This document shows, in pieces, positions 1 to 10,935 of a stretch of DNA of 64,000 bases (the stretch's first letter is position 1; each line of letters starts with the position of its first letter). Source of the DNA: Panorpa germanica (taxonomy: Eukaryota > Arthropoda > Insecta > Mecoptera > Panorpidae); assembly GCA_963678705.1 (NCBI GenBank), contig OY783205.1:24605034-24669033 (forward strand), read 5' to 3'. Below the pieces are notes generated by a model. That model saw only the letters and a list, made by a program, of their open reading frames with translations, searched no databases and was not told the DNA's origin. Position numbers and translations under genes: made by a program.

Positions 1-11
1 CGGGACAGTTG
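1..11 (+). mobile_element. Possible 3' terminus of a Helitron-like element, cut by window start
   Basis: The window opens with CGGGACAGTTG followed by TTTAAATATA. It resembles the end of the Helitron-like piece near 10920-10936, which reads CGGGACAGCTAG followed by TTTAATATA. Only about a dozen bases are available, so this is a weak call based on similarity within the window. Confidence 0.25.
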
Positions 12-296
12 TTTTAAATATATTTACTACTCTATACAATGTAGATTCATTAAATTTATGGTATTATAAATGTAAATATATATATTTAAAACATTAATGT
101 GTTTGAATTGTCATGAATTCTTAAAGAATAGGACTAAACAATGAGTGTTTTAAATGTTTCAGACATGTTAATTGTTCATTTAACTGTGATTTAAGGGTTC
201 GTACATCTTAGACATTTTGTAACATTCTTTAGGTGCTTGTCGTTGTCTCCTTTGTGTGTTTGTTTTATTTTTAATGACTTTTTTCTTTTGTTTTAG

Positions 297-367
297 GTCG
301 TAACTATTTAAATAGTCTGGTGCAACATGCAGCAAACTTTGAGTTAGCAAGACTTATGGAATTTAAG
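297..367 (+). CDS. Internal coding exon, unknown protein (plus strand)
   Basis: A strong splice acceptor lies just upstream: a T-rich tract at about 265-294 ending in TTTTAG. A donor, AAG|GTAAAT, follows at 368. Between them the frame starting with two bases of a split codon is fully open and encodes 23 residues, beginning RNYLNSLVQHAANFELARLM and ending EFK. The exon is 71 nt, so it enters with one base of a codon supplied by the previous exon and leaves at a codon boundary. Third codon positions are AT-biased (about 30% GC), as expected for this genome. I do not recognise the protein. The upstream exon lies outside the window. The next plausible plus-strand exon (39230-39310) does not match this phase in its best frame, so either another exon lies between or the two belong to different genes. 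Confidence 0.55.
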
Positions 368-1500
368 GTAAATGACATTATAATATTCTTTATAAACGGG
401 CATCCATAAATTACGTCACACAAATCGCATGGTTATTTCCCCTCGTCCTCATTGTCCCGGTTTATCTTATAACACATCGCTCAATAAGTACGTAGAATGA
501 CATATAGATGGCGCCACAATTGACAAATCGATAAGATTTTTAGATAGTACCAAACTTCAAACGATTTATGTCAAAATTTCATGGCATTCGGGCCAGTAGT
601 TTAAGAGATACAGGGATTTTAGTAACGCTACTTTTGTAACTTTAAAAACAATAGAAAAATCTGAAGTAAAGAACTAAATCGGTTACAATGAGTTACGTTT
701 ACTAAAAATAATATTAAAAATCGCTCGTCTGTTCATTTACGCCATCTATAAAGATGAACCACGCGATTAAATCCTCGCTAAGCGTGATCCGTTACCAAAC
801 CTGTCTAGCAATCCTATATCTCAAAGAAAAACATTTTTTCTTTTATTTAAAATAACAATTTATACTCGTATTTTAAGTTCTACGATTTTCACAAATCTAA
901 AACAATTTTCTATTTTTATCTCTTTTTGAAATGTCATATAAAATCTTTCTGTCAACTTCTTGTCGTTTCTTTTTTTTTATATTAGAAAATAGTTGACACA
1001 AAATAGGATGTAGCATGACTTGTATCACATTTGACGTAAGTCTGGTATTGCCATTTCGTAACTAGATAGATTAAAAAGGTTATAAAAGTATCTGTAAATA
1101 TCTACAGACGTTTAAAGTTGTATCATTTTCTGACGTAATTCTTGAATTATTTATTTTCTTTAAAATATATAATTATTTTTTTAAAGCTACCAACGCAACT
1201 TAAATCGATATGTCTTGGGTTGTAGGTCAGTATAGTAAATATGCTTTAAATAATAAATAACTATATAAACTTAATAAAACTTGAAATAGAGCAAGTTAAT
1301 GTATATATAGTACAGTATATCCGGTATTAGAAAGAGGTTATGACTAATCGTACATTTTGGGTAGGCAGCAATTTTTCATTATGTAAAAGAGTCAAACGTG
1401 AATTTAAATTTGATATTTCAAAGTGATGCATCGAAAAAAAAGTATACTTAGTTTTTCTTGTTTATCTTAAAAACTACAATTCTCACAAAATATTTATATA
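368..1500. other. Intron-like AT-rich DNA with a transposon-like terminal motif at about 398
   Basis: No coding exon was found. At about 398-415 the sequence GCATCCATAAATTACGTCA begins. The same motif recurs in diverged form at 9788-9806 (CTATCCATAAATTATGTTA). It resembles the outer end of a DNA transposon, but no matching opposite end was found. A stretch at about 500-530 (ATAGATGGCGCCACAATTGA) is GC-richer than its surroundings. Confidence 0.35.
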
Positions 1501-1589
1501 GAGCTTTTTTGTAGATAAAAATATTATTAACAACTTTCATTAATAACTTTTTGCTATAACTTTTATAATAAAAAAGTTATAAGCATAAT
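1501..1589 (+). repeat. Repeat O, copy 1
   Basis: An interspersed segment starting GAGCTTTTTTGTAGATAAAA and ending AAAAAGTTATAAGC. Two more copies are at 20120-20213 and 21198-21290, all in the same orientation. All share the order TTTTTTGTAG, then a TTATCTACAAC-like block, ACAACTTT, and AAAGTTATAAGC. It is probably a piece of an unrecognised transposon. Confidence 0.5.
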
Positions 1590-1651
1590 AAATCTCTGTA
1601 TGTAAAATATACTTAAAAAAATGCCATATATTGTGAGACACCATCTGAAGT

Positions 1652-2120
1652 CCCACTCTCACTGTTTTTATATTTAATTTACTGTTTTTATTTAATATTG
1701 TAATCTAGATTTCAGGTTCACGTTTAAGCATTCCTTTTTACATTTGTGTTTTAATTTAAGTTTAGTTAATTTAGTTAGTGCGTATGCATCGTTAGTAATA
1801 TAAATTTTGACAGTTCGTCAAATTGTATGTGATATTACTATTTTTAATTAGAATTAGCAATAGAAATGATTTTCACTTCTATATTTTTTAAAAACTGACG
1901 TTAAACTTCTTTTAAAAGTAAATCGTACTGCATTTTGACAGATTGTCACATTTTGGAGGTTATAATATAATATGGTTTTTCTTAATTTAATATTTATAAT
2001 TTAAAACATTGGTTCTAAAAAAACTAAGGAAACTTAAAAAATAAATTAAATTGAAAATGGTACTGTGAATGACTACGCGTATTGCCATATGGTAAACAAT
2101 TTAAATTAAATACAAAATAA
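1652..2120 (+). mobile_element. MITE C, copy 1 (right end missing)
   Basis: The stretch from about 1674 to 2115 matches 31783-32220 in the same orientation over about 440 bp with scattered substitutions and small indels. Shared landmarks are GCGTATGCATCGTTAGTAAT, TTTTGACAGATTGTCACATT and GTGAATGACTACGCGTATTG. This copy keeps the left end CCCACTCTCACTGTTTTTA. The other copy keeps a right end TTAAAACAGTGAGTGGG, the reverse complement, so the two together define a TIR-bearing non-autonomous DNA transposon. The superfamily is not determined because neither copy has both ends. Confidence 0.65.
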
Positions 2121-2326
2121 AATGATACTTTATGCTGGCAGTAATATATTCATACGAGTAAACATACATCCTTTCCGACGTTTAAAACCAAAATCAAATG
2201 CATTGTTTGCTTCTTGTATTCCTCACATAATGTCACTTATTTTATTTGTTATAAATATATCTAATTCTGTTAAGTAACGCCACAATGAAATTTCATATGT
2301 AAGTAAAAAAAACCATAAGTTCTTAC

Positions 2327-2521
2327 CGGTACAGCTCCACAAGTTTCAATATCCGGTATAGGATCTTCACTACAATAAACATCAGTCTGTAAAAATGGCG
2401 GTCTTGGTGGTGGGGGTAATAAAAATTCTGGAGGGGGTCCCGGACAATCACAATCACTTTCAAGCTCCCACATTGTGCTTGAATCCGGTGAAGTAGAGTC
2501 AGTGGCCATATACCACAAAGC
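2327..2521 (-). CDS. Proline-rich coding exon, unknown protein (minus strand)
   Basis: Read on the minus strand, a TTTGTTTCAG acceptor precedes base 2521 and a CCG|GTAAGA donor follows base 2327. The exon is exactly 195 nt and open in phase 0, giving 65 codons. Visible features are MATDSTSPDSSTMWELESDC near the start, then a Cys/Pro stretch (CDCPGPPPEF), a proline-rich run (LLPPPPRPPF), and an acidic Cys-containing segment (VYCSEDPIPDIETCGAVP). An ATG at 2509-2507 (TATATGGCC) could be the initiator, making this the first coding exon; otherwise the frame is open into the acceptor. The PPPP run is the kind of sequence that binds SH3, WW or EVH1 domains, but no family is recognisable. A candidate 5' exon lies at 13752-14160 on the same strand, and the following exon is beyond the left edge. 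The open frame continues past the donor only to chance sequence. Confidence 0.6.
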
Positions 2522-2530
2522 CTGAAACAA

Positions 2531-3608
2531 AACAATATAGAACTACCATTAGATATATTGGATACAGATCTATATATAGCGTATGTATGTGTATAGAACA
2601 TAATACAAATAGACACTAGTAGTACAACAAATCACGGATAGATGGATCCACAGTCATTATCATTACCAGAGACAAAAACAGATAGATGAACAGAATCACT
2701 TGGTCATTTGTTTTACACAAATTGTTAGATAATCATTGCACTGACTAATTGGATGAATTAATTACAATTGAAGATAAGAATAATATTTGTTGGAACAAAT
2801 TTATAGAAAGTACGTTTATCTTGAAAATTGAAATAGGTATATATATTTATTAGCGTCGTTTATACGTAGAAAAAGTTTCAATACTTCTTGCGGTACTAAC
2901 TTGGTGTTACTAACCGGTGTTATTATATTACAATTCCTAGCCATCATAGAATGCAACACCACACTTAACAAAAAATCCAACGATACTATTTGTTTTTATG
3001 ATTAACAAGTACTTCAAAACGTTTTTCCCCAAAAAGTAAATATATCAAGCTCTACTTTATAAAAGCTCATTGCATTGTATTCTATACAAGTAAACAGTGA
3101 ATATAAAAAGCACTTTTATATTTATCAGTTTCCATTTTGAATTTGACCAACTCTAGCTTTAACCAAATACATTTTAAATATTCAAAAAAAAACTCGAACA
3201 AAGTAAATAGTTTAAAAATACAAATAAAAAGCTGTCATAGATAGAACATAGTTGATAAATATTTAACAATCAAAAGAAATGAATAGTTTAAGCTCCCTAT
3301 GGAGTAGAGCTTTATTTGACAGTCGTTGTATTCACTCCCTATAGTCATTTTTTTTAACATGCAATAAACAAAAGGTGGCAAATAAATGCATCTCCCAATG
3401 GTATCATAGTTTTCTAGTTTTTTTTCTCTCACTTTTCAACAAAAGCGCATTCGTTGCGAAACTCTAACAACAACGTGTTAGGAATAGTAATATTGACATA
3501 AATAAAGATACAAAACTACACTAGCGCAATAGTGTAACAACGTGAAAAAATAGAACTAAATTATATACATATATATATATGTGAGGTAAAGAAAATAAAA
3601 AATATAAA
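2531..3608. other. AT-rich DNA without a recognisable feature
   Basis: I see no exon, repeat copy or RNA gene here. The only open frame near 60 codons (about 3235-3432, minus strand) lacks splice signals and coding-like composition. Confidence 0.4.
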
Positions 3609-4199
3609 TGGGATTGTGTCCTATGTCTTAATTTCTATAAAAGTGTACTATATATTGATAAAGTCAAATGTCCAATTACTTTTTAATAACTCGTTATATG
3701 TTAAGAGATATTAACAATTAAAAAGGTCAGTTTGTCTCTTTAATTATTAAAGGGATTCAACGTTGTACACATTCGAAATACATGTGACATCACAACCTTA
3801 CAGCTCATACATCTCTGCTATATGTATTTATATATCAAAATATCAAATATTATTTACAGCTATTTCAAGGAACAATAAAATTTCAATATTATGTCTGCCT
3901 TAGCAGGGGTAAATAAAATAAAAACTTATTATTCTTTGAGTTGACTTGATTATTTTGACTACCAACAGCTACAAAATATTACCACAGCACTGACCTACTC
4001 AACAAACAACTGACGTTAAAATGAATTTCACGTCATACAAATATGGCCGACTATTTCTAGCGCTAAAACTACAATTCAAACTTTTAATTGGTATATCTCC
4101 GTCAATATTTAGATATTTAAGAAAATAGACACGTTAATACACATTTATTAACATCAATTTCAATCAACAATTGAAAAATCGACCACTAAAAAATGAGGA
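3609..4199 (-). mobile_element. MITE A, copy 1 (inverted, one terminus lost)
   Basis: Nearly full-length member of the MITE A family, reversed relative to 18548-19157. It starts TGGGATTGTGTCCTATGTC, which is the family's right end with one change from TGGGCTTGTGTCC. It runs through the family landmarks: AATATTATGTCTGCCTTA, CAACAAACAACTGACGTTAA and ATTTCTAGCGCTAAAACTA. It stops at AAAAAATGAGGA, lacking the final CACAAGCCCA. Left flank is AAA. Confidence 0.85.
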
Positions 4200-4789
4200 A
4201 TGTTAAGTTTGAATCAGCGGATAGTAACTAAAGAGATTTTCATTTATTAATATAAGTTGTTAGCTTATAATACCACTCTATCTCAGACCAATATCCAATA
4301 TTTAAAGTATTTAAATAATCCACTACAGTACATATTTTCCTTTATGACGCTGCATAATTTGAAAGTTATTATAACGCCTAAGAGTTATGAAACCTTTCAA
4401 CATTCAGAGCCAAATAACTGCCAAGATCAAATAGTTTTTTTTTAAACAAATGTAGTGTACGTGACAGCCGTAACCGTAGCCGTGGCGCTGCTATGCAGTT
4501 TAGATTTTATCCCATCTGGAATTGCATAGAAAAGTAAACCCTAGATTCTAGGTACGCTAGAACATGCACAGCTACACTACTGTAACAAAACTACTAGGAA
4601 AAATTATGATTTATATGTTTTATGCTTTGCTATGGGATAAAGATACGGTGTTATTAATGTTTAAAGCTACGAATATATGATGCACACACGAATAATACAT
4701 TTTTCATAGTGTAGTATGTTTGGAGGTTAGGGCGAACGCATACTAAAGACACGACTGTCTTAGATAGAATTTAGTTTTTGGAGAAAATT

Positions 4790-4818
4790 GTAGCGGAGAC
4801 CCCCCGGATCTCCGCTAC
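4790..4818. repeat. GC-rich perfect hairpin, 10-bp stem
   Basis: GTAGCGGAGA at 4790-4799 and TCTCCGCTAC at 4809-4818 are exact reverse complements around a 9-base loop, CCCCCCGGA. It stands out in DNA of about 28% GC. It is not followed by a T-run, so it is not an obvious terminator. It may be the end of a small foldback element. Confidence 0.5.
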
Positions 4819-6518
4819 TGCTTTTTAAAGATAATTAATGTATGTAGGTTAAATAATATTCATGTAAAACAAATAATAAAACAATTTTCAATTTTTATTA
4901 TCTTTTTCTCGATTCAACAATAGAAATAACATAAATTATAAAACTATATTTTAAAACATAAAGTTTTATGGAAGTATGGTATATACTTGTGCTTTTGTGT
5001 TGAATAAAATATATCAAAAACAAGGAAAGATGATATATATGTATAGAAATACGAGTTTGAAAATATATTTAGTGAAAAGTGCTAAATAATATATGTTTAT
5101 CTATATATTATATATATATACTTACACATACATGTATATATCTATATTGTAAAGTGGAAAAATATTGTGAAAATTTATTGCTAACAAAGTTTTAAAAACT
5201 GTCATAGTATCACAATAACATGTTGAAAATAATGTACGGGAATTTTTCCGAAAGTAAATGAGTAAATGGTTTTTAACTATGTCATAAATTTCAAACTGTA
5301 ATGATATAGTACATGCTGTATAACATAGAGTATTTATTTATTTTTAATTAATTGCAAAAATAAATGTTAAAATATTATAATTACAATAAATACAGGCGTA
5401 TGAAGATGGGTGATCGAAATTTATAAAAAAAATAAGAATAACTTTTTTTTGAGAAAATGTTAAGTGTAACAATAGAGCAACGAATTAATTGTTGCGAAAT
5501 ATAAATATTTAAATTTTCTTGAGAACGTTCTTAAATAAAACGTAGTAATATTTAAACTATTTTATACTCGTAATTTAATAATTGAGCAAAAGAACAAAAG
5601 TGTTCAGCGGGTATTCTCTGTTATTTGGATGGTATAAGACCACCTTAGAACACACAAAGTAAAGCCATTTGCACGTCGATCATTGAACCTCCGCCTGCTC
5701 ATGCATTTAATGACTTAACCAACAAACTTTTTATGCAACTTTTTTACTTTATTTAACATACATATTATTAGTTTCAAAACCGCAAAATGGCTTTTTTGTT
5801 GTTGTTAAAGTTTACACAAAATTGCTCTAACTGTTATTGTAATCATTTCGTTTGAAATACGTGCCCAGTGGTTTTTCAATTCGTCTACAATAAGTCATAA
5901 CTGTCTAGAAAAGTGTCTCTAAATTACTTAATGAGATAAATTGATGTAAACTGTGTATTTTACTAAAAAAATGTTTAAATAAAAGTTGTAGAAGGTTAAA
6001 AATCCTTTTCAATGATATATGATATGTTTACATGCTATAATAGGTTTAAAAGATATGGTCAAAATTGTATACGCATGTTGGATGTCATCCTCTGTTTTGA
6101 ACCTTTACTAATTTTCAATGAAGTGCTCTACTTTACAGCGGTGTAGCTCAATATTTATCAGACATACAACACATATTGCTGACACAAATTGTAGGAATTT
6201 CAGTCCTCTATTATATTGATATTAACTATTTCATCCTATGCCCAATTGGTAAGAAGATATTGCAATAAAAACCGAGTTCCAAGATGGAGACAAAATCTTC
6301 AAAATTAAATCAACTTTTTACCAGCTTCTCTGCCAATTCGACGAATTTCGAATCAATTCTGGATTTTGAAACTAGTCACAAGTAAAATAATATTTTCCGA
6401 AAGGTTTGTAAACTTCTTTATAATCGACAGGTATCAAGTATATTATAATGTAGTCACTTCTAGATTACGGTTAATGGAGGTGTTTTATATTTCTTAAATA
6501 TAGTTCAACTTACGAGAG
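4819..6518. other. AT-rich DNA without a recognisable gene
   Basis: Simple TA-rich stretches (about 5095-5130) and poly-A/T runs only. No exon with matching splice signals was found. Confidence 0.4.
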
Positions 6519-6570
6519 TTCGGCGGCGATTCATACAACAAGTTGTAGGGTATAAACTTCATTCATTCAT
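6519..6570 (+). mobile_element. MITE E, orphan left end
   Basis: TTCGGCGGCGATTCATAC followed by ACAAGTTGTAGGGTATAAAC matches the left end of the complete small element at 6971 (TTCGGCGGCGACTCATAC, then ACAAGTTGTGGAGTATAAAC). It may be a truncated copy, or the left end of a longer element into which the second copy inserted. Confidence 0.5.
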
Positions 6571-6724
6571 GGTTCATTTTTTAACCGTAGTAATTTTATT
6601 TAGTACACCTCCATGTCTATTAGTAATATTTTCGTGCCCCAACTTATAGTGACCCAAACCTTGCAAAATTAATCTAGGTTATAGGAACTGTCTCAATGAC
6701 AACCAACTCTATTAAATTTACTCA

Positions 6725-6955
6725 ATAAAATAACTGAAAAACATGAATTAGTATTCCTTAGTTTGTAGTTGCATTTTTAATCGGAACCAAACGAAGATAA
6801 CAAATAATTAAAGTGTAAGGTTAAACCTATGCGTCTATAAGTTTATATTTCTGATATTCGAATCTTAAGAGCACGATAAACCATCCTAAATATTGCAAAA
6901 TTTCGTACCTTTTTAGGAATTAATTTCTACTTGTAGCATACATTCTTTTTACATT
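6725..6955 (+). repeat. Repeat D, copy 1
   Basis: Matches 44137-44360 in the same orientation. Shared blocks are AAAATAACTGAAAAACATGA, TTAAAGTGTAAGGTTAAA, CTATAAGTTTA and GATATTCGAATCTTAAGAGC. It lies between two MITE E left ends. It may be interior sequence of a longer relative of MITE E, but the second copy shows no GGCGGCG end nearby. Confidence 0.55.
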
Positions 6956-6970
6956 ATAGGGATATGAGAA

Positions 6971-7148
6971 TTCGGCGGCGACTCATACTTAAAACAAGTT
7001 GTGGAGTATAAACTGCCGATATAACTAAAAAGTACTGACTCACTTATTTTTCTATAATGTATATAGAAACGAATAAGATAAAATTCATTATCGTATTATA
7101 GATTTATACCGGTGTTATAACCTCTTTTAAGTATAAGTCGCCGCCGAA
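6971..7148 (+). mobile_element. MITE E, complete small inverted-repeat element (178 bp)
   Basis: The left end TTCGGCGGCGACTCATACTT and the reverse complement of the right end TTCGGCGGCGACTTATACTT agree at 19 of 20 bases, and the match extends through the next four A residues. The GGCGGCG core is striking in such AT-rich DNA. A possible related terminus, GAGTCGCCGCCGTTC, is at about 19263. No open frame is inside. No clear target duplication was seen, so the superfamily is open. Confidence 0.7.
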
Positions 7149-7265
7149 CTATCGTGATTTGGACTATATCAGGATGTTTAAATGGAACTCTTTTTAAATA
7201 GAATAAAAACATATTCTCAAACTGTTGATAAGGTTATATATATATAATACTACTCTATTACTTCT

Positions 7266-7345
7266 TTTTTTATATTTATTTATTTATTTGCCTTGACTAT
7301 TATTCGTCATAGCCACCATCTAACATTTTCTATACATAACTCTAC
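7266..7345 (-). mobile_element. LINE Q 3' tail fragment
   Basis: TTGCCTTGACTATTATTCGTCATAGCCACCATCTAACATT is nearly the same as the 3' end of LINE Q copies at 14650 and 21348 on the minus strand. It then diverges. It is preceded on the plus strand by TTTATTTATTTATTTG, the complement of a short simple-repeat tail. Confidence 0.6.
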
Positions 7346-9785
7346 TACTTACACAATTAACTTTTAAACTGAAAATATTATTTTCGAAATATTACTACTA
7401 AATTTTTCTAAAATAGAAAACTAGTTATGATGTGATTACCATAGTTAGAGTTGTATTCTCTATATAAGTATTTTATGTAAGATTCTTTTCTCAAAAGAAA
7501 GCGTATGTAATTCATACCTAATTATATAAATTAACAATAATTTTAATATCAAATTATAAATAATGACATAATAACCAAAATATACAGCTAGGTCATTCTC
7601 CTAACAAAAGATCACTGCACTTTACATCAATAAAATTAACCTAAACGTATAATAACAAAAAAATAATTCCCATCATTTTGTTTTTTTAAAAATTATCTTA
7701 ACCTAAACTAATAAAGTAATATAAATTTCAAACCACGTATCACATAGTTATGAAAGAGATAACATTATACTAAAAATATGTAAGAGTGATAGAGGTAGTT
7801 GTATAAGTTGTAATGCAATATATGCATATGCAAATAGTAACAAACAAATCACTGATATAATATTCTGAACACGGTTATATAAGCCATATCTTCATGGTGT
7901 TTGTGCTACGACTGCTGCTGCTACTGCTGCTGATTTTAACTCTCTGAAATGACATCTGGGGATGAATTTTATAACTAGCATATTGCATACAGAATAAATT
8001 ATATGATTGTCCTAGTCAAGATCTAATTTACACGATGTCAAATGAAACCTAACCTTACTTTATACCCCCTTCTCCTCCTCTTCACAAGCTAGCATTAGTA
8101 GTATTATGTCAATAAACTTCATGCAGTCATGATGCCAAAGTGCACTTTCTTGCAACAATTCGATTTGTACGAGTCATGAGCGTCGGCAGAATATTTAACA
8201 AGGGGAACATGATAATGAAGCCAGAAGCTGCCGATCTCAAAATATCAACATTGCAAAACTATTTTAAACCTATTTTTACTATAGACTTGGCCTTCACTGA
8301 TGTACCTAATGAATAAAACTTGTTTAACATATATTTATTATCGTTGTGAAATCAAATTAGTGTCTTTATTATTAATTCATGTCCATATTTGACTTTGTCA
8401 GGCTTGCAATCAGATTTGGTTGGTATGTATATGCATGGAACATTCCTAAAATGAAGTATGATATATTCATACAATGTATACATTAATAGCCTGCGGAAAG
8501 ACACGTCTATCATCAATCAAATATATTTATCGGACATGTTTAATTACTTTTAATTGCTAATGATTCTGTTTTACAATCTCCTTGCCCTTTCACCGATGAT
8601 CGAAGTTAAAACATATGTCTTATTACTTAACTTTATGAAAGTGTTACAATCAGTGACGGATTAGGACATGAATGCGTTAAATTCGACTCTGGTATTCTCA
8701 TACAAAAACCCTAATTACGAAAACCAATTAGCAAAGTTGAAGTTTTACTTTTTCATATTTTTTCTATTTTAAAACTTATTTGTTTATATTTTCTTGCACG
8801 AATAAATCTTTGAAATGTCATAGCGCATTTACAAATTGCTTTCGATGTTTTTCCGGTTTTATGCATAAAAAAATGTATGAGAGAGGGAGAGGGATAGGGG
8901 TAGTCTCGCCGTGGAATAAATGTCAAATCGAACAATGAATACAGCAGGAAAATCAACGACTACTAGTATATGACACATACAGTCGCTAACACTGCAGTAG
9001 CTATCTTTTTTTTTTTGCTAAGTACTGTATTTGAATTGAAGATGGCAGCACTAAAATATGTTTGTAATATTGGTAATTTAACACATTTCGTCTACCAATG
9101 TCCTAATAATCTGCTAAATATATTTAATAGACCTAGAGATCCCTCTTCTGTATTTTAACAGTAGTAATTACGCTGTCGAATCTTGGATTATTAAGAGGGA
9201 GATAGAGCTAGAGCACCACTCTGTTCATCAATTATTTAGTTTTTAATTTTCGTAACTACGTATTTATTAGTTGAATTTAAATCACTAGAAATAAAATTAC
9301 TTTCTTATGTCTAAACTTATTTTAATTTATTTGAAAGTTGAAGGGTCCACAGCATTAATGATTAATTAAATAAATATACAAACATTTTATCGTCATGTAT
9401 GTACATGCACCTACTAGTTTTTAACGCAACAACAAAAACAAAAGACTTCTTTCAGCAGTAATTGACGTTCACTTAGCGTTAGTGACAAATAATACTTGAT
9501 AACTAAACCAACAAATGGTCCATTGTGCGTCTTAGTGCTCTGTACTGGCTACGTGTCAATTTATGTACTTTAACGCAGTAATTGTCATCAAGTAGGTCGA
9601 TCTGGACATCATAGCTCACTATTTCCTTATCGTTAATTATTTTATTTACATTTATTTTATGACTACATGGTCTAAGCACACAATGAGTTCACTTATTAAT
9701 GATAAAAACACCTCTACACGCTGATAATAAAATAATTAGAAAGCTTTTAAAAAAATTTAATTTTAATCGAAATTTATTACTAAGG
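7346..9785. other. Gene-free AT-rich stretch with a CTG-type microsatellite at about 7910-7933
   Basis: ACTGCTGCTGCTACTGCTGCTG (about 7911-7932) is an imperfect trinucleotide repeat. A GA-rich patch (GAGAGAGGGAGAGGGATAGG) is near 8880. Open frames at 8753-9158 are short, low-complexity and lack splice context. No gene is supported. Confidence 0.4.
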
Positions 9786-9830
9786 AGCTATCCATAAATT
9801 ATGTTATACAAATTTCCTGCTATTTTTGAT
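9786..9830 (+). repeat. Transposon-like terminal motif
   Basis: GCTATCCATAAATTATGTTA followed by TACAAATTTCCTGC parallels the motif at about 398-425 (GCATCCATAAATTACGTCAC then ACAAATCGCATGG). The two are probably diverged ends of one DNA transposon family. The partner ends were not found. Confidence 0.35.
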
Positions 9831-10603
9831 TCTCTATGAATCTAAAACTTTAAGACTTTATAAGAAGGTTATTATTTATCAATAATAAGGGATATCATAT
9901 CAAATTAGAAGAGATTTTATCTTCCCCGTCAATTAAATACAAAGTTTCTTACAAAAAAACAGGTTAAAAAACATACAGGTCGTATAAAATTCATTTATTA
10001 TATAAATATTACCAAGAAATAAATTATATGTTTACGAATAAACAATGGACAATGGTATATAAAATGTCAATAATGTTTATTTATAGGTCCGGTATTGAAT
10101 ATATACGCGTTTGTGAATTGGCAACACACTGCTATGCTTCTTTTACAACATTGTTATATTCATCGATGTCATGATGTAATATTAAAAGGTGTCGTTGATC
10201 ATTTGTAATTATAAATCTTTTATTCACTGAACAAATATTAAATAAATGTTGTTTTACGAGTGAACGAATGCTAATTATTAAACTGGCCTTACAGACAGTC
10301 GTTATCTCCATAACTGTGGCAATAGTATCTTCTTATTTATAACCTCAGATTTAGTGTATCACTCAGTAAATCAAGATCTCTAAATTGCAATAACTATTTC
10401 TCTCTTTTGATCAGTTCACCTCTCTGAATACTAACGTACTTAGTTTCTTCCTACATTTTTCTACCTGCGACTTAGAACGTGCCTCGAAAAATCTTACTCA
10501 AATTGTAATCAGACTATTCGACATTACTACGATACGAAAAAACGTTTCTAGTGATATATGTTTATCACTTTTTAATTTTTAAATGGTAAACTGAATCCAT
10601 TAT

Positions 10604-10935
10604 CTTAATATATATAAATTACGTGTCACTGTGTTGTCCGCTATGGACTCCTAAACTACTTAACCGATTTTAATGAAATTTGTACACCGTGTGCAGTTTG
10701 ACCCAACTTGAAAGATAGGATACCTTACATCTCAATTTATTTATCTTATTGCTAATTATTTGTCTATTAATTATCTGTATATGACATATGACATCGGGCG
10801 ACGATGATGGCGACATCTGTTGACTAGATTGAGTAAATATTCTGTTGAGTAAATTGAAATCAGTTGACTAGATTGAGTAAATATTCAATAGATGGCGCTA
10901 CGTTAGGCACAGCAACGCGTGGCCGGGACAGCTAG
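10604..10935 (+). mobile_element. Helitron-like non-autonomous element
   Basis: Begins near AATTACGTGTCACTGTGTTG and contains CTACTTAACCGATTTTAATG, AAATTTGTACACCG and AATAGATGGCGCTACG. It ends GGCCGGGACAGCTAG followed by T. A CTAG end next to T, with no inverted repeat, fits the Helitron rule (CTRR followed by T). Sequences with this order of blocks are common in insect genomes. An internal direct repeat, GTTGACTAGATTGAGTAAAT, occurs at about 10819 and 10863. No Rep/helicase reading frame is present. Confidence 0.55.
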
